The translations under genes were made by a program, and so were the position numbers. A stretch of 64,000 bases of DNA from CAIWHR01 sp963734085 (lineage in GTDB: Bacteria > Pseudomonadota > Gammaproteobacteria > Burkholderiales > Casimicrobiaceae): positions 62,001 to 126,000 of the forward strand of contig CAVTFT010000009.1 in assembly GCA_963734085.1 (NCBI GenBank). Reading direction: 5' to 3'. Position 1 is the stretch's first letter; each line of letters starts with the position of its first letter. Below the pieces are notes generated by a model. The model did no database searches. It was not told the origin of the DNA and worked only from the letters and a program-made list of their open reading frames with translations. Shown here piece by piece: positions 37,664 through 46,609 of this stretch.

Positions 37664-38449
37664 ATGCGCATCGCGCTCGGACTCGAATACGCAGGCCAGG
37701 CGTTCACCGGCTGGCAATCGCAGGCGGACGGGCGTGGAGCGCAGGACACGCTCGAACGCGCGCTTGCCGCAATCGCCGGAACCGCGATCCGGACGATCGC
37801 GGCGGGACGCACCGATGCCGGCGTCCACGCGACGATGCAGGTCGTCCATTTCGATACCGCGGTCGAGCGGCCCGACACCGCGTGGGTCCGCGGCGTCAAT
37901 TCGCATCTGCCGCAAGACATTGCGGTGCTGTGGGCGCATCCCGCTGCCGAAGACTTCCACGCGCGTTTCGCCGCGACCGCCCGCCACTATACGTACCTGC
38001 TGCTCTGCCGGGAGGTGCGACCGGCGCTCCTCGCCGGGCGCGCGGGCTGGTACCATCGGCCACTCGACGTCGCCGCGATGCGGGAGGCCGCGCGGGTGCT
38101 TGCCGGCACCCACGATTTCTCGGCGTTTCGCGCGGCCGAATGCCAGGCGAAATCCCCGGTGAAGACGCTGGCGACGATCGAGCTTGCCGCGAGCGGCGAT
38201 TTCGTCCGCTTCGATTTTTCCGCCAACGCGTTCCTGCACCACATGATCCGCAACATCGTCGGCGCGCTGGTCTACGTGGGTGCGGGCAAGGAGCCCGTGC
38301 CGTGGATCGCCGAGATCCTCGCTGCGCGCGATCGCACGCACGCGGCGCCGACGTTCGCGCCGGACGGGCTGTATCTGACCGGCGTCGACTATGAAGCGAA
38401 ATGGGGCCTTCCGCCGACGCGGCGCGCGGTTTCGCTGCCGCTCGCGTGA
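37664..38449 (+). CDS. truA: tRNA pseudouridine(38-40) synthase
   Basis: Isomerises uridines 38-40 in the anticodon arm. 261 residues. Catalytic Asp51 is in AAGRTDAGVHA. Other motifs are HFDTAVERPDTAWVRGVN and FLHHMIRNIVGALVYVG. The ATG at 37664 gives the family-typical MRIALGLEYAGQAFTGWQ. A palindromic repeat ends one base before it, so no ribosome-binding site of the usual form is present. Confidence 0.96.
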   Translation: MRIALGLEYAGQAFTGWQSQADGRGAQDTLERALAAIAGTAIRTIAAGRTDAGVHATMQVVHFDTAVERPDTAWVRGVNSHLPQDIAVLWAHPAAEDFHARFAATARHYTYLLLCREVRPALLAGRAGWYHRPLDVAAMREAARVLAGTHDFSAFRAAECQAKSPVKTLATIELAASGDFVRFDFSANAFLHHMIRNIVGALVYVGAGKEPVPWIAEILAARDRTHAAPTFAPDGLYLTGVDYEAKWGLPPTRRAVSLPLA

Positions 38450-38466
38450 CGAGCCGCGAGAAGCGC

Positions 38467-39123
38467 ATGCGCACGCGCGTCAAGATCTGCGGCATCACCC
38501 GCGTCGAGGACGGCCTCGCCGCGGCGCATGCCGGCGCCGACGCGATCGGGCTCGTCTTCTGGCCGGGCACGCCGCGCGTGGTGAGCGTCGATCGCGCATG
38601 CGCGATCGGCGGCGCGCTGCCGCCGTTCGTGTCCGTCGTAGCGCTCTTCGTCGATCCGGAGCCGGCGCACGTCCGGGCGTCGCTCGCTGCCGTGCCGATC
38701 GACATCCTGCAATTCCACGGTCGCGAAGCCCCCGAATTCTGTCGCGCCTTCGGACGGCCGTACGTGAAAGCCGTGCCGGTCGCGGCAGAAGCGCAACCGA
38801 CCGGTTTGCTAGAATACGCAGCGCGGTACCCGGATGCCGCGGGGCTGATCTTCGATGCGCCGCCGGGGAATGGATTGCCGGGCGGCACGGGTCGGACATT
38901 CGACTGGGACACGTTGCCGAAGAGATTGCCGCAGCCGTTGATCCTTTCGGGCGGGCTCACCCAGGCCAACGTCGGCGAGGCGATCCGCCGCGTGCGGCCG
39001 TGGGCCGTCGACGTGTCGAGCGGCGTCGAAGTGCTGGACGATGACGGGCAGCCGGTCAAAGGCACCAAGGATTCCGTCAGAATCGCCGCATTCATCGAGG
39101 AAGCGCGCCATGCAGATGGGTGA
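38467..39123 (+). CDS. trpF: phosphoribosylanthranilate isomerase
   Basis: A 218-residue (beta/alpha)8 enzyme of tryptophan synthesis. Motifs are VKICGITRVEDGLAAAHAGADAIG, with the catalytic Cys, and PLILSGGLTQANVGEAIR, VDVSSGVE at the phosphate site. The ATG at 38467 begins MRTRVKICG. It overlaps trpB by 14 bp, giving coupled trpF-trpB-trpA. Confidence 0.96.
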   Translation: MRTRVKICGITRVEDGLAAAHAGADAIGLVFWPGTPRVVSVDRACAIGGALPPFVSVVALFVDPEPAHVRASLAAVPIDILQFHGREAPEFCRAFGRPYVKAVPVAAEAQPTGLLEYAARYPDAAGLIFDAPPGNGLPGGTGRTFDWDTLPKRLPQPLILSGGLTQANVGEAIRRVRPWAVDVSSGVEVLDDDGQPVKGTKDSVRIAAFIEEARHADG

Positions 39124-40357
39124 CGTCCCGTACAATCTTCCCGACGAGCGTGGACATTTCGGCCCCTACGGCGGCGTCTTCGTTGCCGAGACGCTGATCT
39201 GCGCGCTCGACGAGCTGAAGGCGCAATACGCGCGCTACCGCCACGATCCCGACTTCATCGCCGAATTCGAAGACGAGCTCGCGCACTACGTGGGCCGCCC
39301 GACGCCCGTCTATCACGCGAAGCGCTGGTCCGCCGCGGTCGGCGGCGCGCAGATCTGGTTGAAGCGCGAGGACCTGAATCACACGGGCGCGCACAAGATC
39401 AACAACTGCATCGGCCAGGCGCTGCTAGCCAAACGTTTGGGCAAGCCCCGCGTGATCGCCGAGACCGGCGCCGGCCAGCACGGCGTCGCCACGGCGACGG
39501 TCGCCGCACGCTTCGGCATGGAGTGCGTCGTCTACATGGGGTCGGAGGACGTGGCCCGCCAGGCGCAGAACGTGTTCCGTATGAAGCTTCTCGGCGCTTC
39601 GGTGGTACCGGTCGAATCGGGCTCGAAGACGCTGAAGGACGCGCTGAACGAGGCGATGCGCGACTGGGTCACCAACGTCGAGACGACGTTCTACATCATC
39701 GGCACCGTCGCGGGCCCGCATCCGTACCCGATGATGGTGCGCGACTTCCAGAGCGTGATTGGCAGGGAGTGCCTCACCCAGATGCCCGAGGCCGCGGGCC
39801 GACAGCCGGACGCGATCATCGCCTGCGTGGGCGGCGGATCGAATGCGATCGGCATCTTCTACCCCTACCTTGGGCACGCCGCGGTGAAGCTGATCGGCGT
39901 CGAGGCCGCCGGCGAAGGGATCGCGACCGGACGCCACGCCGCGTCGCTGCTCGCCGGTCGCCCCGGTGTGCTGCACGGCAATCGCACGTATCTGCTGCAG
40001 GACGCGGATGGCCAGATCGTCGAGACGCATTCGGTCTCGGCCGGGCTCGATTATCCCGGCGTCGGCCCGGAGCATGCATGGCTCAAGGATACGAAGCGCG
40101 CCGAGTATGTATCGATCACCGACGACGAAGCGCTCGCGGCGTTCCACGATTGCTGCCGGATCGAGGGCATCATTCCCGCGCTCGAATCGGCGCACGCGCT
40201 TGCCTACGCAACGAAGCTCGCGGCAACGATGGACAAGGACAGGATCCTGCTCGTCAATCTGTCCGGGCGCGGCGACAAGGACATGAACACCGTCGCCACG
40301 CGCGCGGGCCTCAAGTTCTACTGCCGGCCCGAGTGCGATCCCGCAAGCCGCCGATGA
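39110..40357 (+). CDS. trpB: tryptophan synthase beta chain
   Basis: A PLP enzyme that joins indole and serine. About 415 residues. The PLP lysine is in HTGAHKINN. Also seen are the channel/monovalent-cation region ETGAGQHGVATA and the phosphate loop CVGGGSNAIG. It starts ATG 39110 (or 39116), inside the 3' end of trpF, and is followed by trpA after one base. The C-terminus ends with NLSGRGDKD and a short tail. Confidence 0.97.
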   Translation: MQMGDVPYNLPDERGHFGPYGGVFVAETLICALDELKAQYARYRHDPDFIAEFEDELAHYVGRPTPVYHAKRWSAAVGGAQIWLKREDLNHTGAHKINNCIGQALLAKRLGKPRVIAETGAGQHGVATATVAARFGMECVVYMGSEDVARQAQNVFRMKLLGASVVPVESGSKTLKDALNEAMRDWVTNVETTFYIIGTVAGPHPYPMMVRDFQSVIGRECLTQMPEAAGRQPDAIIACVGGGSNAIGIFYPYLGHAAVKLIGVEAAGEGIATGRHAASLLAGRPGVLHGNRTYLLQDADGQIVETHSVSAGLDYPGVGPEHAWLKDTKRAEYVSITDDEALAAFHDCCRIEGIIPALESAHALAYATKLAATMDKDRILLVNLSGRGDKDMNTVATRAGLKFYCRPECDPASRR

Positions 40358-40358
40358 G

Positions 40359-41237
40359 GTGCACGAGGCCCTCATCCTTTCGAAATTGAACCGCATCGAC
40401 ACCACGTTCGCGAAGCTTCGCGCCGCCGGCCGCACGGCGCTGATCCCGTACGTGACGGTGGGCGATCCGTCGCTCGCCCTGACGCTTTCGATCGTGCACG
40501 CGCTCACAGCCGCGGGCGCCGACGTGATCGAGCTCGGCGTGCCGTTCTCCGACCCGATGGCCGATGGCCCCGTGATTCAGCGGGCCTCCGAGCGTGCGCT
40601 CGCCCAGCATGTCGGATTGAAGGACGTGCTCGCGACGGTCGTCGCCTTCCGCCAGACCGACACGGTGACACCGATCGTGCTGATGGGCTACGCGAATCCG
40701 ATCGAAGCGATGGGCACCGCGGCGTTTGCCGAGCGCGCGCGCGCAGCCGGCGTCGATGGCGTGCTCGTCGTCGATTATCCGCCCGAGGAGGCGAGCGAGT
40801 TTGCGACGCTGTTGGGCGAGCGCGACATCGCGCCGATATTCCTGTTGTCGCCGACGACGCCCGAGCACCGCATCGCGGCGGTGGCGAAGATCGCGCGCGG
40901 CTACGTCTACTACGTGTCGCTCAAGGGCGTCACCGGCGCCGGCCATCTCGACACCGCGGACGTCGCGCGCAAGCTCGCGGAAATCCGCCGCCACGTCGCG
41001 CTGCCGGTCGGCGTGGGCTTCGGGATCCGCGACGCGACGAGCGCGCGGGCAATCGCCACCGACGCCGACGCGGTCGTCATCGGCAGCCGCATCATCCAGG
41101 AAATCGAGACGGGGCCGGCCGCCGCAGCACCGGAACGCGCTGGCGCATGGCTCGCCGGAATTCGCAGCGCGCTCGATTCGATGCAGAAGCGCGCCGCGTG
41201 GCCGATACGGTCGTTGACAAGGGGGACAACCGGATGA
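40359..41237 (+). CDS. trpA: tryptophan synthase alpha chain
   Basis: Cleaves indole-3-glycerol phosphate and passes indole to TrpB. Motifs are IELGVPFSDPMADGPVIQRA, with catalytic Glu and Asp, and YYVSLKGVTGAG. Length is 292 residues from GTG 40359, somewhat longer than usual. An in-frame TTG at 40386 (NRIDTTFAKL) would give a more typical N-terminus, so the start is uncertain. The C-terminal ~20 residues also extend beyond the usual end. The stop overlaps accD as ATGA. Confidence 0.94.
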   Translation: MHEALILSKLNRIDTTFAKLRAAGRTALIPYVTVGDPSLALTLSIVHALTAAGADVIELGVPFSDPMADGPVIQRASERALAQHVGLKDVLATVVAFRQTDTVTPIVLMGYANPIEAMGTAAFAERARAAGVDGVLVVDYPPEEASEFATLLGERDIAPIFLLSPTTPEHRIAAVAKIARGYVYYVSLKGVTGAGHLDTADVARKLAEIRRHVALPVGVGFGIRDATSARAIATDADAVVIGSRIIQEIETGPAAAAPERAGAWLAGIRSALDSMQKRAAWPIRSLTRGTTG

Positions 41238-42103
41238 CCTGGCTGCAGAAGCTCCTGCCACCGCGCATCAAGAGCACGCCGGGCGGGCGCAAGACCGCTG
41301 TGCCCGAGGGTCTGTGGATCAAGTGCCCCGCGTGCGAAGCGGTGCTCTACCGGACCGATCTGGAAAAGAATCTCTTCGTGTGCCCGAAGTGCGCATTCCA
41401 CACGCGGGTTCCCGCGCGCGAGCGGGTCGACCAGCTGCTCGATCCCGAAGGCCGCTTCGAGATCGGCTCCGAGGTCGTGCCCGTCGACAGCCTCAAGTTC
41501 AAGGACCAGAAGAAATATCCGGAACGGCTCGCCGCCGCGCTCGAGGAGACCGGCGAGACCGACGCGCTGATCGTGATGCAGGGAAGCATCAAGAGCGTGC
41601 CGCTGGTGCTCGCCTGCTTCGAGTTCGATTTCCTCGGCGGCTCGATGGGGTCGGTCGTCGGCGAGCGCTTCGTCCGCGGCGTGCGCGTCGCCTTTGATAC
41701 CCGCGTGCCCTTCGTCTGCATCGCCGCGTCGGGCGGCGCGCGGATGCAGGAGGGGATCAATTCGCTGTTCCAGATGGCGAAGACGACGGCCGTGCTGCAG
41801 GAATTGACCAAGGCACGCCTGCCGTTCGTGTCGGTCCTCACCGATCCGACGATGGGCGGCGTGTCGGCGTCGTTTGCCTTCGTCGCGGACCTGGTGCTGG
41901 CCGAGCCGGGTGCGCTGATCGGTTTCGCCGGACCACGCGTGATCGAGCAGACCGTGCGCGAAAAGCTCCCCGAAGGTTTTCAGCGCGCCGAATTCCTGAT
42001 CGACAAGGGCGCGATCGACATGATCGTCGACCGTCGCCAGCTGCGCGACGAGCTGGCGCGGCTTCTCGCGATGCTGTCGAAAGAGCCGGCACCTTCGAGC
42101 TAG
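41234..42103 (+). CDS. accD: acetyl-CoA carboxylase carboxyltransferase subunit beta
   Basis: The 289-residue carboxyltransferase beta subunit in fatty-acid synthesis; it pairs with AccA. The N-terminal four-cysteine zinc ribbon is CPACEAVLYRTDLEKN...CPKC. The crotonase-fold core includes CIAASGGARMQEGINSLFQM and DPTMGGVSASFA. It overlaps the trpA stop by 4 bp. Confidence 0.96.
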   Translation: MTWLQKLLPPRIKSTPGGRKTAVPEGLWIKCPACEAVLYRTDLEKNLFVCPKCAFHTRVPARERVDQLLDPEGRFEIGSEVVPVDSLKFKDQKKYPERLAAALEETGETDALIVMQGSIKSVPLVLACFEFDFLGGSMGSVVGERFVRGVRVAFDTRVPFVCIAASGGARMQEGINSLFQMAKTTAVLQELTKARLPFVSVLTDPTMGGVSASFAFVADLVLAEPGALIGFAGPRVIEQTVREKLPEGFQRAEFLIDKGAIDMIVDRRQLRDELARLLAMLSKEPAPSS

Positions 42104-42170
42104 ACTCCTACTCGGTCGGGCCGAAGATGGGTCAGCGATTTCCCCTCGGGCCGATGCCGTTTGGAAAGTG

Positions 42171-42241
42171 GGGTCAGACTCGACTTTCCCGCATGGTTTG
42201 ACGAGGTCTGGGAGTGCACCACGGAAAGTCGAGTCTGACCC
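42171..42241. repeat. REP-like palindrome directly before folC
   Basis: A perfect 19-bp inverted repeat, GGGTCAGACTCGACTTTCC (42171-42189) and its reverse complement (42223-42241), has a 33-bp loop. This sequence type is familiar from betaproteobacterial repeats associated with REP-type tyrosine transposases, and it yields spurious KVESDP-like translations. The right arm ends one base before the folC start codon. No transposase gene is present in the window, so this is an isolated copy. Confidence 0.75.
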
Positions 42242-42242
42242 G

Positions 42243-43538
42243 ATGAGCCGGCCGACGACGCTGGCTGCCTGGCTCGCGTACCTCGAGACGCTGCATCCCA
42301 AGGCGATTGCGATGGGATTAGACCGCGTCCTCGCCGTCAGCACGCGCATGCAGGCCACGCTGTCGTGTCCCGTCGTCACCGTCACCGGGACCAATGGCAA
42401 AGGCTCCACCTGCGCATTGCTCGAAGCGATGTTGCGCGCGGCGGGCCATCGCACCGGGCTCTACACGTCGCCGCACCTGCTTGCGTACAACGAGCGCGTC
42501 CGCCTTGCCGGCGTGCCGGTTGCCGATGACGCGCTCATCGCCGCTTTCAACGCGGTCGAGGACGCGCGTGCCGAGATTCCGCTCACGTATTTCGAGTACG
42601 GCACGCTCGCCGCACTGTGGCTCTTCGCCGCCGCCTCGCCCGACGCCGTCGTGCTCGAAGTGGGCCTGGGCGGCCGTCTCGACGCGGTCAACATCGTCGA
42701 CGCCGACGTCGCGGTGGTCACCAGCATCGATCTCGACCACATGGACTATCTCGGACCGACACGCGAGGACATCGCGCGCGAAAAGGCGGGCATCTTCCGC
42801 GCCGGACGTCCGGTCGTCTGCGCCGAGCCCGCACCGCCGGAATCGCTGCTCGCCCACGCGCGCGTGCTCGGCGCACCCATCGCGCTGATCGGACGCGACT
42901 ACGGCTACGTCGCCGCTGCCGCGCAGTGGGAATACTGGGGACCTTCCGGCCACCGCTACGGACTGCCGCATCCGGCGCTGCGGGGCACGATCCAGCTCGT
43001 CAACGCCGCAACGGCGATCACTGCGCTCGATTTCCTTCGCGGTCGCGTGCACGTCGGCGCCGCGGCGATACGCGACGGCCTCGTCGGCGTCCTGCTGCCG
43101 GGGCGCTTCCAGGTGCTGCCAGGACGCCCGGCGATCGTCTTGGACGTCGCGCACAACCCGCAGGCCGCGCGCGCATTCACGGGCGCGCTCGCGACGATGG
43201 GGTTCCATCCGCGGACGATGGCCGTGTTCGGAATGCTGGCGGACAAGGACATCGCCGGCGTCGTCGATGCGGTGCGCACACGCATCGATCGCTGGCATGT
43301 GGTGACGCTCCCAGGACCGCGCGGGGCGAGTGCCGCCGCGCTTCGCGACGAACTCCTGCGGGCCGGCGTCGCAGCGACGGCGATCGAGGCTTTCGACGAC
43401 GTGGGCGCCGCCGTTCGCGCCGCGAGAGAGGGAGCGGGCGAAGCTGATAGAATTATAGTTTTCGGGTCGTTCCTGACGGTCGGCGCGGCGATCAAGGCGT
43501 TGCAGCCCGGAGCGACGGTGGCGACAAGGCATGGGTGA
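42243..43538 (+). CDS. folC: bifunctional folylpolyglutamate synthase / dihydrofolate synthase
   Basis: Adds glutamate to dihydropteroate and to folates. 431 residues. The P-loop is VTVTGTNGKGSTCALLEAML. YTSPHLLAYNERVRL and the Mg/ATP region LEVGLGGRLDAVNIVD follow. The ATG at 42243 gives MSRPTTLAAWLAYLETLHP, a natural N-terminus. Its usual ribosome-binding position is occupied by the right arm of a palindromic repeat. It ends overlapping the SPOR-protein gene by 8 bp. Confidence 0.95.
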   Translation: MSRPTTLAAWLAYLETLHPKAIAMGLDRVLAVSTRMQATLSCPVVTVTGTNGKGSTCALLEAMLRAAGHRTGLYTSPHLLAYNERVRLAGVPVADDALIAAFNAVEDARAEIPLTYFEYGTLAALWLFAAASPDAVVLEVGLGGRLDAVNIVDADVAVVTSIDLDHMDYLGPTREDIAREKAGIFRAGRPVVCAEPAPPESLLAHARVLGAPIALIGRDYGYVAAAAQWEYWGPSGHRYGLPHPALRGTIQLVNAATAITALDFLRGRVHVGAAAIRDGLVGVLLPGRFQVLPGRPAIVLDVAHNPQAARAFTGALATMGFHPRTMAVFGMLADKDIAGVVDAVRTRIDRWHVVTLPGPRGASAAALRDELLRAGVAATAIEAFDDVGAAVRAAREGAGEADRIIVFGSFLTVGAAIKALQPGATVATRHG

Positions 43539-44412
43539 GCGCAACGCGGAGAACGCCGACCTCGCGGTCGAGGAGTTGAAAAGAAAGGCGCGCCGGCGCC
43601 TGGTCGGCGCGATCGTGCTGGCGCTCGCTGCAGCGATCATCCTCCCGCTGCTCCTCGAACGGGAACCGAAGCCGCTCGGCGATGACGTTTCGGTGCAGAT
43701 CCCGCCCGTCGACGAGGGCAAGTTCGTCAACCGTCTGACGGGCCGGGCAAGCGAGACGAAATCATCGGCGAAGCCCGCTGCCAGGAACGAAACCAGAGTC
43801 GACCCCACGGCAGAATCGAAATCCGACACTGCCGCACCGGCTCCGTCCGCAGCCGTCGCGCCCGCCCCCCCGCCCAACGCCGCGTCCGCTGCGGCAGCGC
43901 CAGCGACGACAGCCGTTGCGTCTGGCGCGGCACCGAACGACGTTGCGCCACCGAAGAAATCAGTGAGCCAGGCAGAACAGCGCGTGTTGTCGCCCGCGAA
44001 CAAGCCTGCGAACAAACCCGACGCCACGCTGGTGGCGCCGTCGAAGACCGATTCCGTGCCGGTGACCCCGGCACCGGCGCCGGCAAGCGCCGCGGCACCT
44101 CCCTCTCCGGCGCTCGCCACGGTCTCGCCCCCGACGCTTGCAAAGACCGAGCCGGACACCGCGAGCCCGACGAAAGTAGAAGGCTTTGCCGTTCAGATCG
44201 CCGCATTTACCGATGACAAGGGTGCCAACGCACTCGCCGGCAAGTTGAAGAAGGCGGGTTTCGCCTCCACATATGTCGAGCCGGTGCAAACGAGCCGGGG
44301 CACGCTGTGGCGAGTGCGCGTCGGCGGGTATTCGGCGCGGGCCGAGGCGGACGCCGCGCGCGCCAAGCTCAAGGCCGATGGCTGGAACGGCATCGTCGTG
44401 ATGGCGAAATAG
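43531..44412 (+). CDS. SPOR-domain inner-membrane protein (DedD-like)
   Basis: 293 residues. A basic N-terminal cytoplasmic part (ELKRKARRRLVGAI) and one membrane span (IVLALAAAIILPLLL, ~28-42) come first. A long Ala/Pro/Lys-rich periplasmic linker follows, then a C-terminal SPOR domain (~215-290: FAVQIAAFTDDKGANALAGK, LWRVRVGGYSARAEA). SPOR domains bind denuded septal peptidoglycan, and DedD-type proteins assist division. The order folC-dedD-cvpA-purF is conserved in Proteobacteria. Confidence 0.92.
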   Translation: MGERNAENADLAVEELKRKARRRLVGAIVLALAAAIILPLLLEREPKPLGDDVSVQIPPVDEGKFVNRLTGRASETKSSAKPAARNETRVDPTAESKSDTAAPAPSAAVAPAPPPNAASAAAAPATTAVASGAAPNDVAPPKKSVSQAEQRVLSPANKPANKPDATLVAPSKTDSVPVTPAPAPASAAAPPSPALATVSPPTLAKTEPDTASPTKVEGFAVQIAAFTDDKGANALAGKLKKAGFASTYVEPVQTSRGTLWRVRVGGYSARAEADAARAKLKADGWNGIVVMAK

Positions 44413-44464
44413 CGCGGTGCGGGCTCAAGGCATCGCCGCCTCCCGCAAAATGCGAACCCGTCCG

Positions 44465-45037
44465 ATGACCGGCTTCGACGTTATCGTGCTTGCGATCCTG
44501 TTTCTGTCGACGTTGCTCGCGTTCGTGCGAGGCGTCGTCCGCGAGCTGATCTCGATCGCCGCGTGGATCGTCGGGTTGGTTGCCGCGATCACGTATGCGG
44601 GCGTCGTCGCGCAGATGCTGTCGGGCCTGCCCGTAACACCGGTCGTGCGGCACGTGATCGCGTTCGCGCTCGTTCTCATCATCGTGCTGCTCGTGGGCGC
44701 GTTGATCGCGTGGATGCTGCGCAGCGCCGTGCACGCGATCGGGCTGGGCTTCGTCGATCGCTTCCTGGGTGGCGTCTTCGGCCTGGCACGCGGAGTGCTT
44801 GCGGTTATGGCGTTCGTGCTGATCGCGGGACTGACGACAATGCCGAAACAGGATTGGTGGCAGAATTCGCTGCTCGGTGCGCCGCTTGCCGAGGCGGCGC
44901 TGGCGCTGCGGCCGTACCTGCCGGCGGAATGGGCGCAGCGGCTCGATTACTCTGCACCGGGGGCACCTCCGCGTCCCAGTGCGACGACCGCCGCATGGAC
45001 GCCGAACGGAGAAGCTCCACCATGTGCGGAATCGTAG
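44465..45037 (+). CDS. cvpA: CvpA family membrane protein
   Basis: 190 residues with four hydrophobic segments, starting MTGFDVIVLAILFLSTLLAFVRG, which is the CvpA signature. E. coli CvpA is linked to colicin V production and to envelope homeostasis; its biochemical role is unclear. The C-terminal ~45 residues are hydrophilic. It overlaps purF by 16 bp, the usual cvpA-purF coupling. Confidence 0.93.
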   Translation: MTGFDVIVLAILFLSTLLAFVRGVVRELISIAAWIVGLVAAITYAGVVAQMLSGLPVTPVVRHVIAFALVLIIVLLVGALIAWMLRSAVHAIGLGFVDRFLGGVFGLARGVLAVMAFVLIAGLTTMPKQDWWQNSLLGAPLAEAALALRPYLPAEWAQRLDYSAPGAPPRPSATTAAWTPNGEAPPCAES

Positions 45038-46539
45038 GCGTCGTCGGGCACACGCCCGTCAATCAGATGCTCTACGACGCGCTGCTGCTCCTGCAGCACC
45101 GCGGCCAGGACGCGGCCGGCATCGTGACCAGCGAAGGCGCGATGTTCCACATGCACAAGGGCAGCGGCTACGTCCGCGACGTCTTCCGCACGCGCAACAT
45201 GCGCGAGTTGAAGGGCAACCTCGGCATCGGCCATTGCCGCTATCCAACGGCCGGCTCGGCCGCCTCCGAGCTCGAGTCGCAGCCGTTCTACGTGAACTCG
45301 CCGTTCGGCATCACGCTCGCGCACAACGGCAACCTGACCAACAGCGAAGCGCTGAAGAAGGAGCTCTTCCAGCTCGACTTCCGCCACGTCAACACCAATT
45401 CCGATTCGGAGGTGCTGCTGAACGTGCTGGCGCTCGAGCTCGAGCGCGCCGCGCACCACGCGCGCCTCGACGCCAACGCGATCTTCACCGCGGTTGCCGG
45501 CGTGCATAAGCGCTGCCGTGGCGCCTACGCGATCGTGGCGATGGTGGCGGGCTACGGCCTCGTCGCCTTCCGCGATCCCTTCGGCATCCGGCCGCTCATC
45601 ATCGGCGTCAACGAAGCGATGGGCGGCACCGAGTACATCGTCGCGAGCGAATCGGTGGCGCTCGAGGCGCTGGGCTTTTCGGTGCTGCGCGACGTCGCCC
45701 CGGGCGAGGCGATCTACATCGACCAGGCCGGGCAGTTCCATGCGCGGCAGTGTGCGGCGAATCCGGTTCTCGCGCCCTGCATTTTCGAACTCGTCTATCT
45801 CGCGCGCCCGGATTCGGTGATCGACGGCACGTCGGTCTACGAATCGCGCTTGCACATGGGCGAGGAGCTCGCGAAAAAGATCCGCGGCATCCCCGAGGCC
45901 AGCGACATCGACGTCGTGATCCCGATTCCGGATTCCAGCCGCCCCTCGGCGCTGCAGCTCGCGAACACGCTCGGCCTCACTTACCGCGAGGGCTTCGTCA
46001 AGAACCGCTACGTCGGGCGCACGTTCATCATGCCCGGCCAGGCGCTGCGCAAGAGGAGCGTGCGCCAGAAGCTGAACCCGATCGGGATGGAGTTCAAGGG
46101 CAAGGTCGTGCTGCTGGTCGACGATTCGATCGTGCGTGGGACGACCTCGCGCGAGATCGTGCAGATGGCGCGCGAAGCGGGCGCGCGCAAGGTGTATTTC
46201 GCGTCGGCGAGCCCGCCGGTGCGCTTCCCGAATGTCTACGGGATCGACATGCCGAACCAGCGCGAGTTGGTCGCGACCGGACGCAGCGAGGCGGAGGTCG
46301 CGAGCGAGATCGGTGCCGATCTCCTCATCTACCAGGACCTGGACGCGCTGAAGGCGGCGGTCCGCGCGGCCAATCCGCAGGTCACCGAGTTCGAGGCATC
46401 GTGCTTCGACGGCAAGTACATCACCGGCGACATCACTGCGGATTACCTGACGCAGCTCGCCTGCGAGCGCGACGTGACGCGCGGCGACGTCGACGCCGAG
46501 GCGTCCGAAGCGAAGGAATCAGTGTCGGTCAGTGATTGA
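45022..46539 (+). CDS. purF: amidophosphoribosyltransferase
   Basis: Catalyses the first committed step of purine synthesis, forming phosphoribosylamine. 505 residues. Cys2 (MCGIVGVVGH) is the glutaminase nucleophile after Met removal. LLLQHRGQDAAGI and the PRPP-binding motif VLLVDDSIVRGTTSREIV are intact. No propeptide is present, as in E. coli. The open frame runs upstream through cvpA without homology. Confidence 0.97.
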   Translation: MCGIVGVVGHTPVNQMLYDALLLLQHRGQDAAGIVTSEGAMFHMHKGSGYVRDVFRTRNMRELKGNLGIGHCRYPTAGSAASELESQPFYVNSPFGITLAHNGNLTNSEALKKELFQLDFRHVNTNSDSEVLLNVLALELERAAHHARLDANAIFTAVAGVHKRCRGAYAIVAMVAGYGLVAFRDPFGIRPLIIGVNEAMGGTEYIVASESVALEALGFSVLRDVAPGEAIYIDQAGQFHARQCAANPVLAPCIFELVYLARPDSVIDGTSVYESRLHMGEELAKKIRGIPEASDIDVVIPIPDSSRPSALQLANTLGLTYREGFVKNRYVGRTFIMPGQALRKRSVRQKLNPIGMEFKGKVVLLVDDSIVRGTTSREIVQMAREAGARKVYFASASPPVRFPNVYGIDMPNQRELVATGRSEAEVASEIGADLLIYQDLDALKAAVRAANPQVTEFEASCFDGKYITGDITADYLTQLACERDVTRGDVDAEASEAKESVSVSD

Positions 46540-46560
46540 CGGCGCGCAGTCCTGACAACG

Positions 46561-46587
46561 GAAACGGCCTGTGGGGCCGCGTTTTCT
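46561..46587. terminator. purF / cytochrome convergent terminator (imperfect)
   Basis: GAAACGGCC pairs with GGCCGCGTTTTC around a TGTGG loop, with one bulged base. The TTTT lies in the descending strand. It sits between the convergent purF and cytochrome genes. Confidence 0.5.
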
Positions 46588-46609
46588 GCGACGTGCCGAG
46601 GGATGCTGA

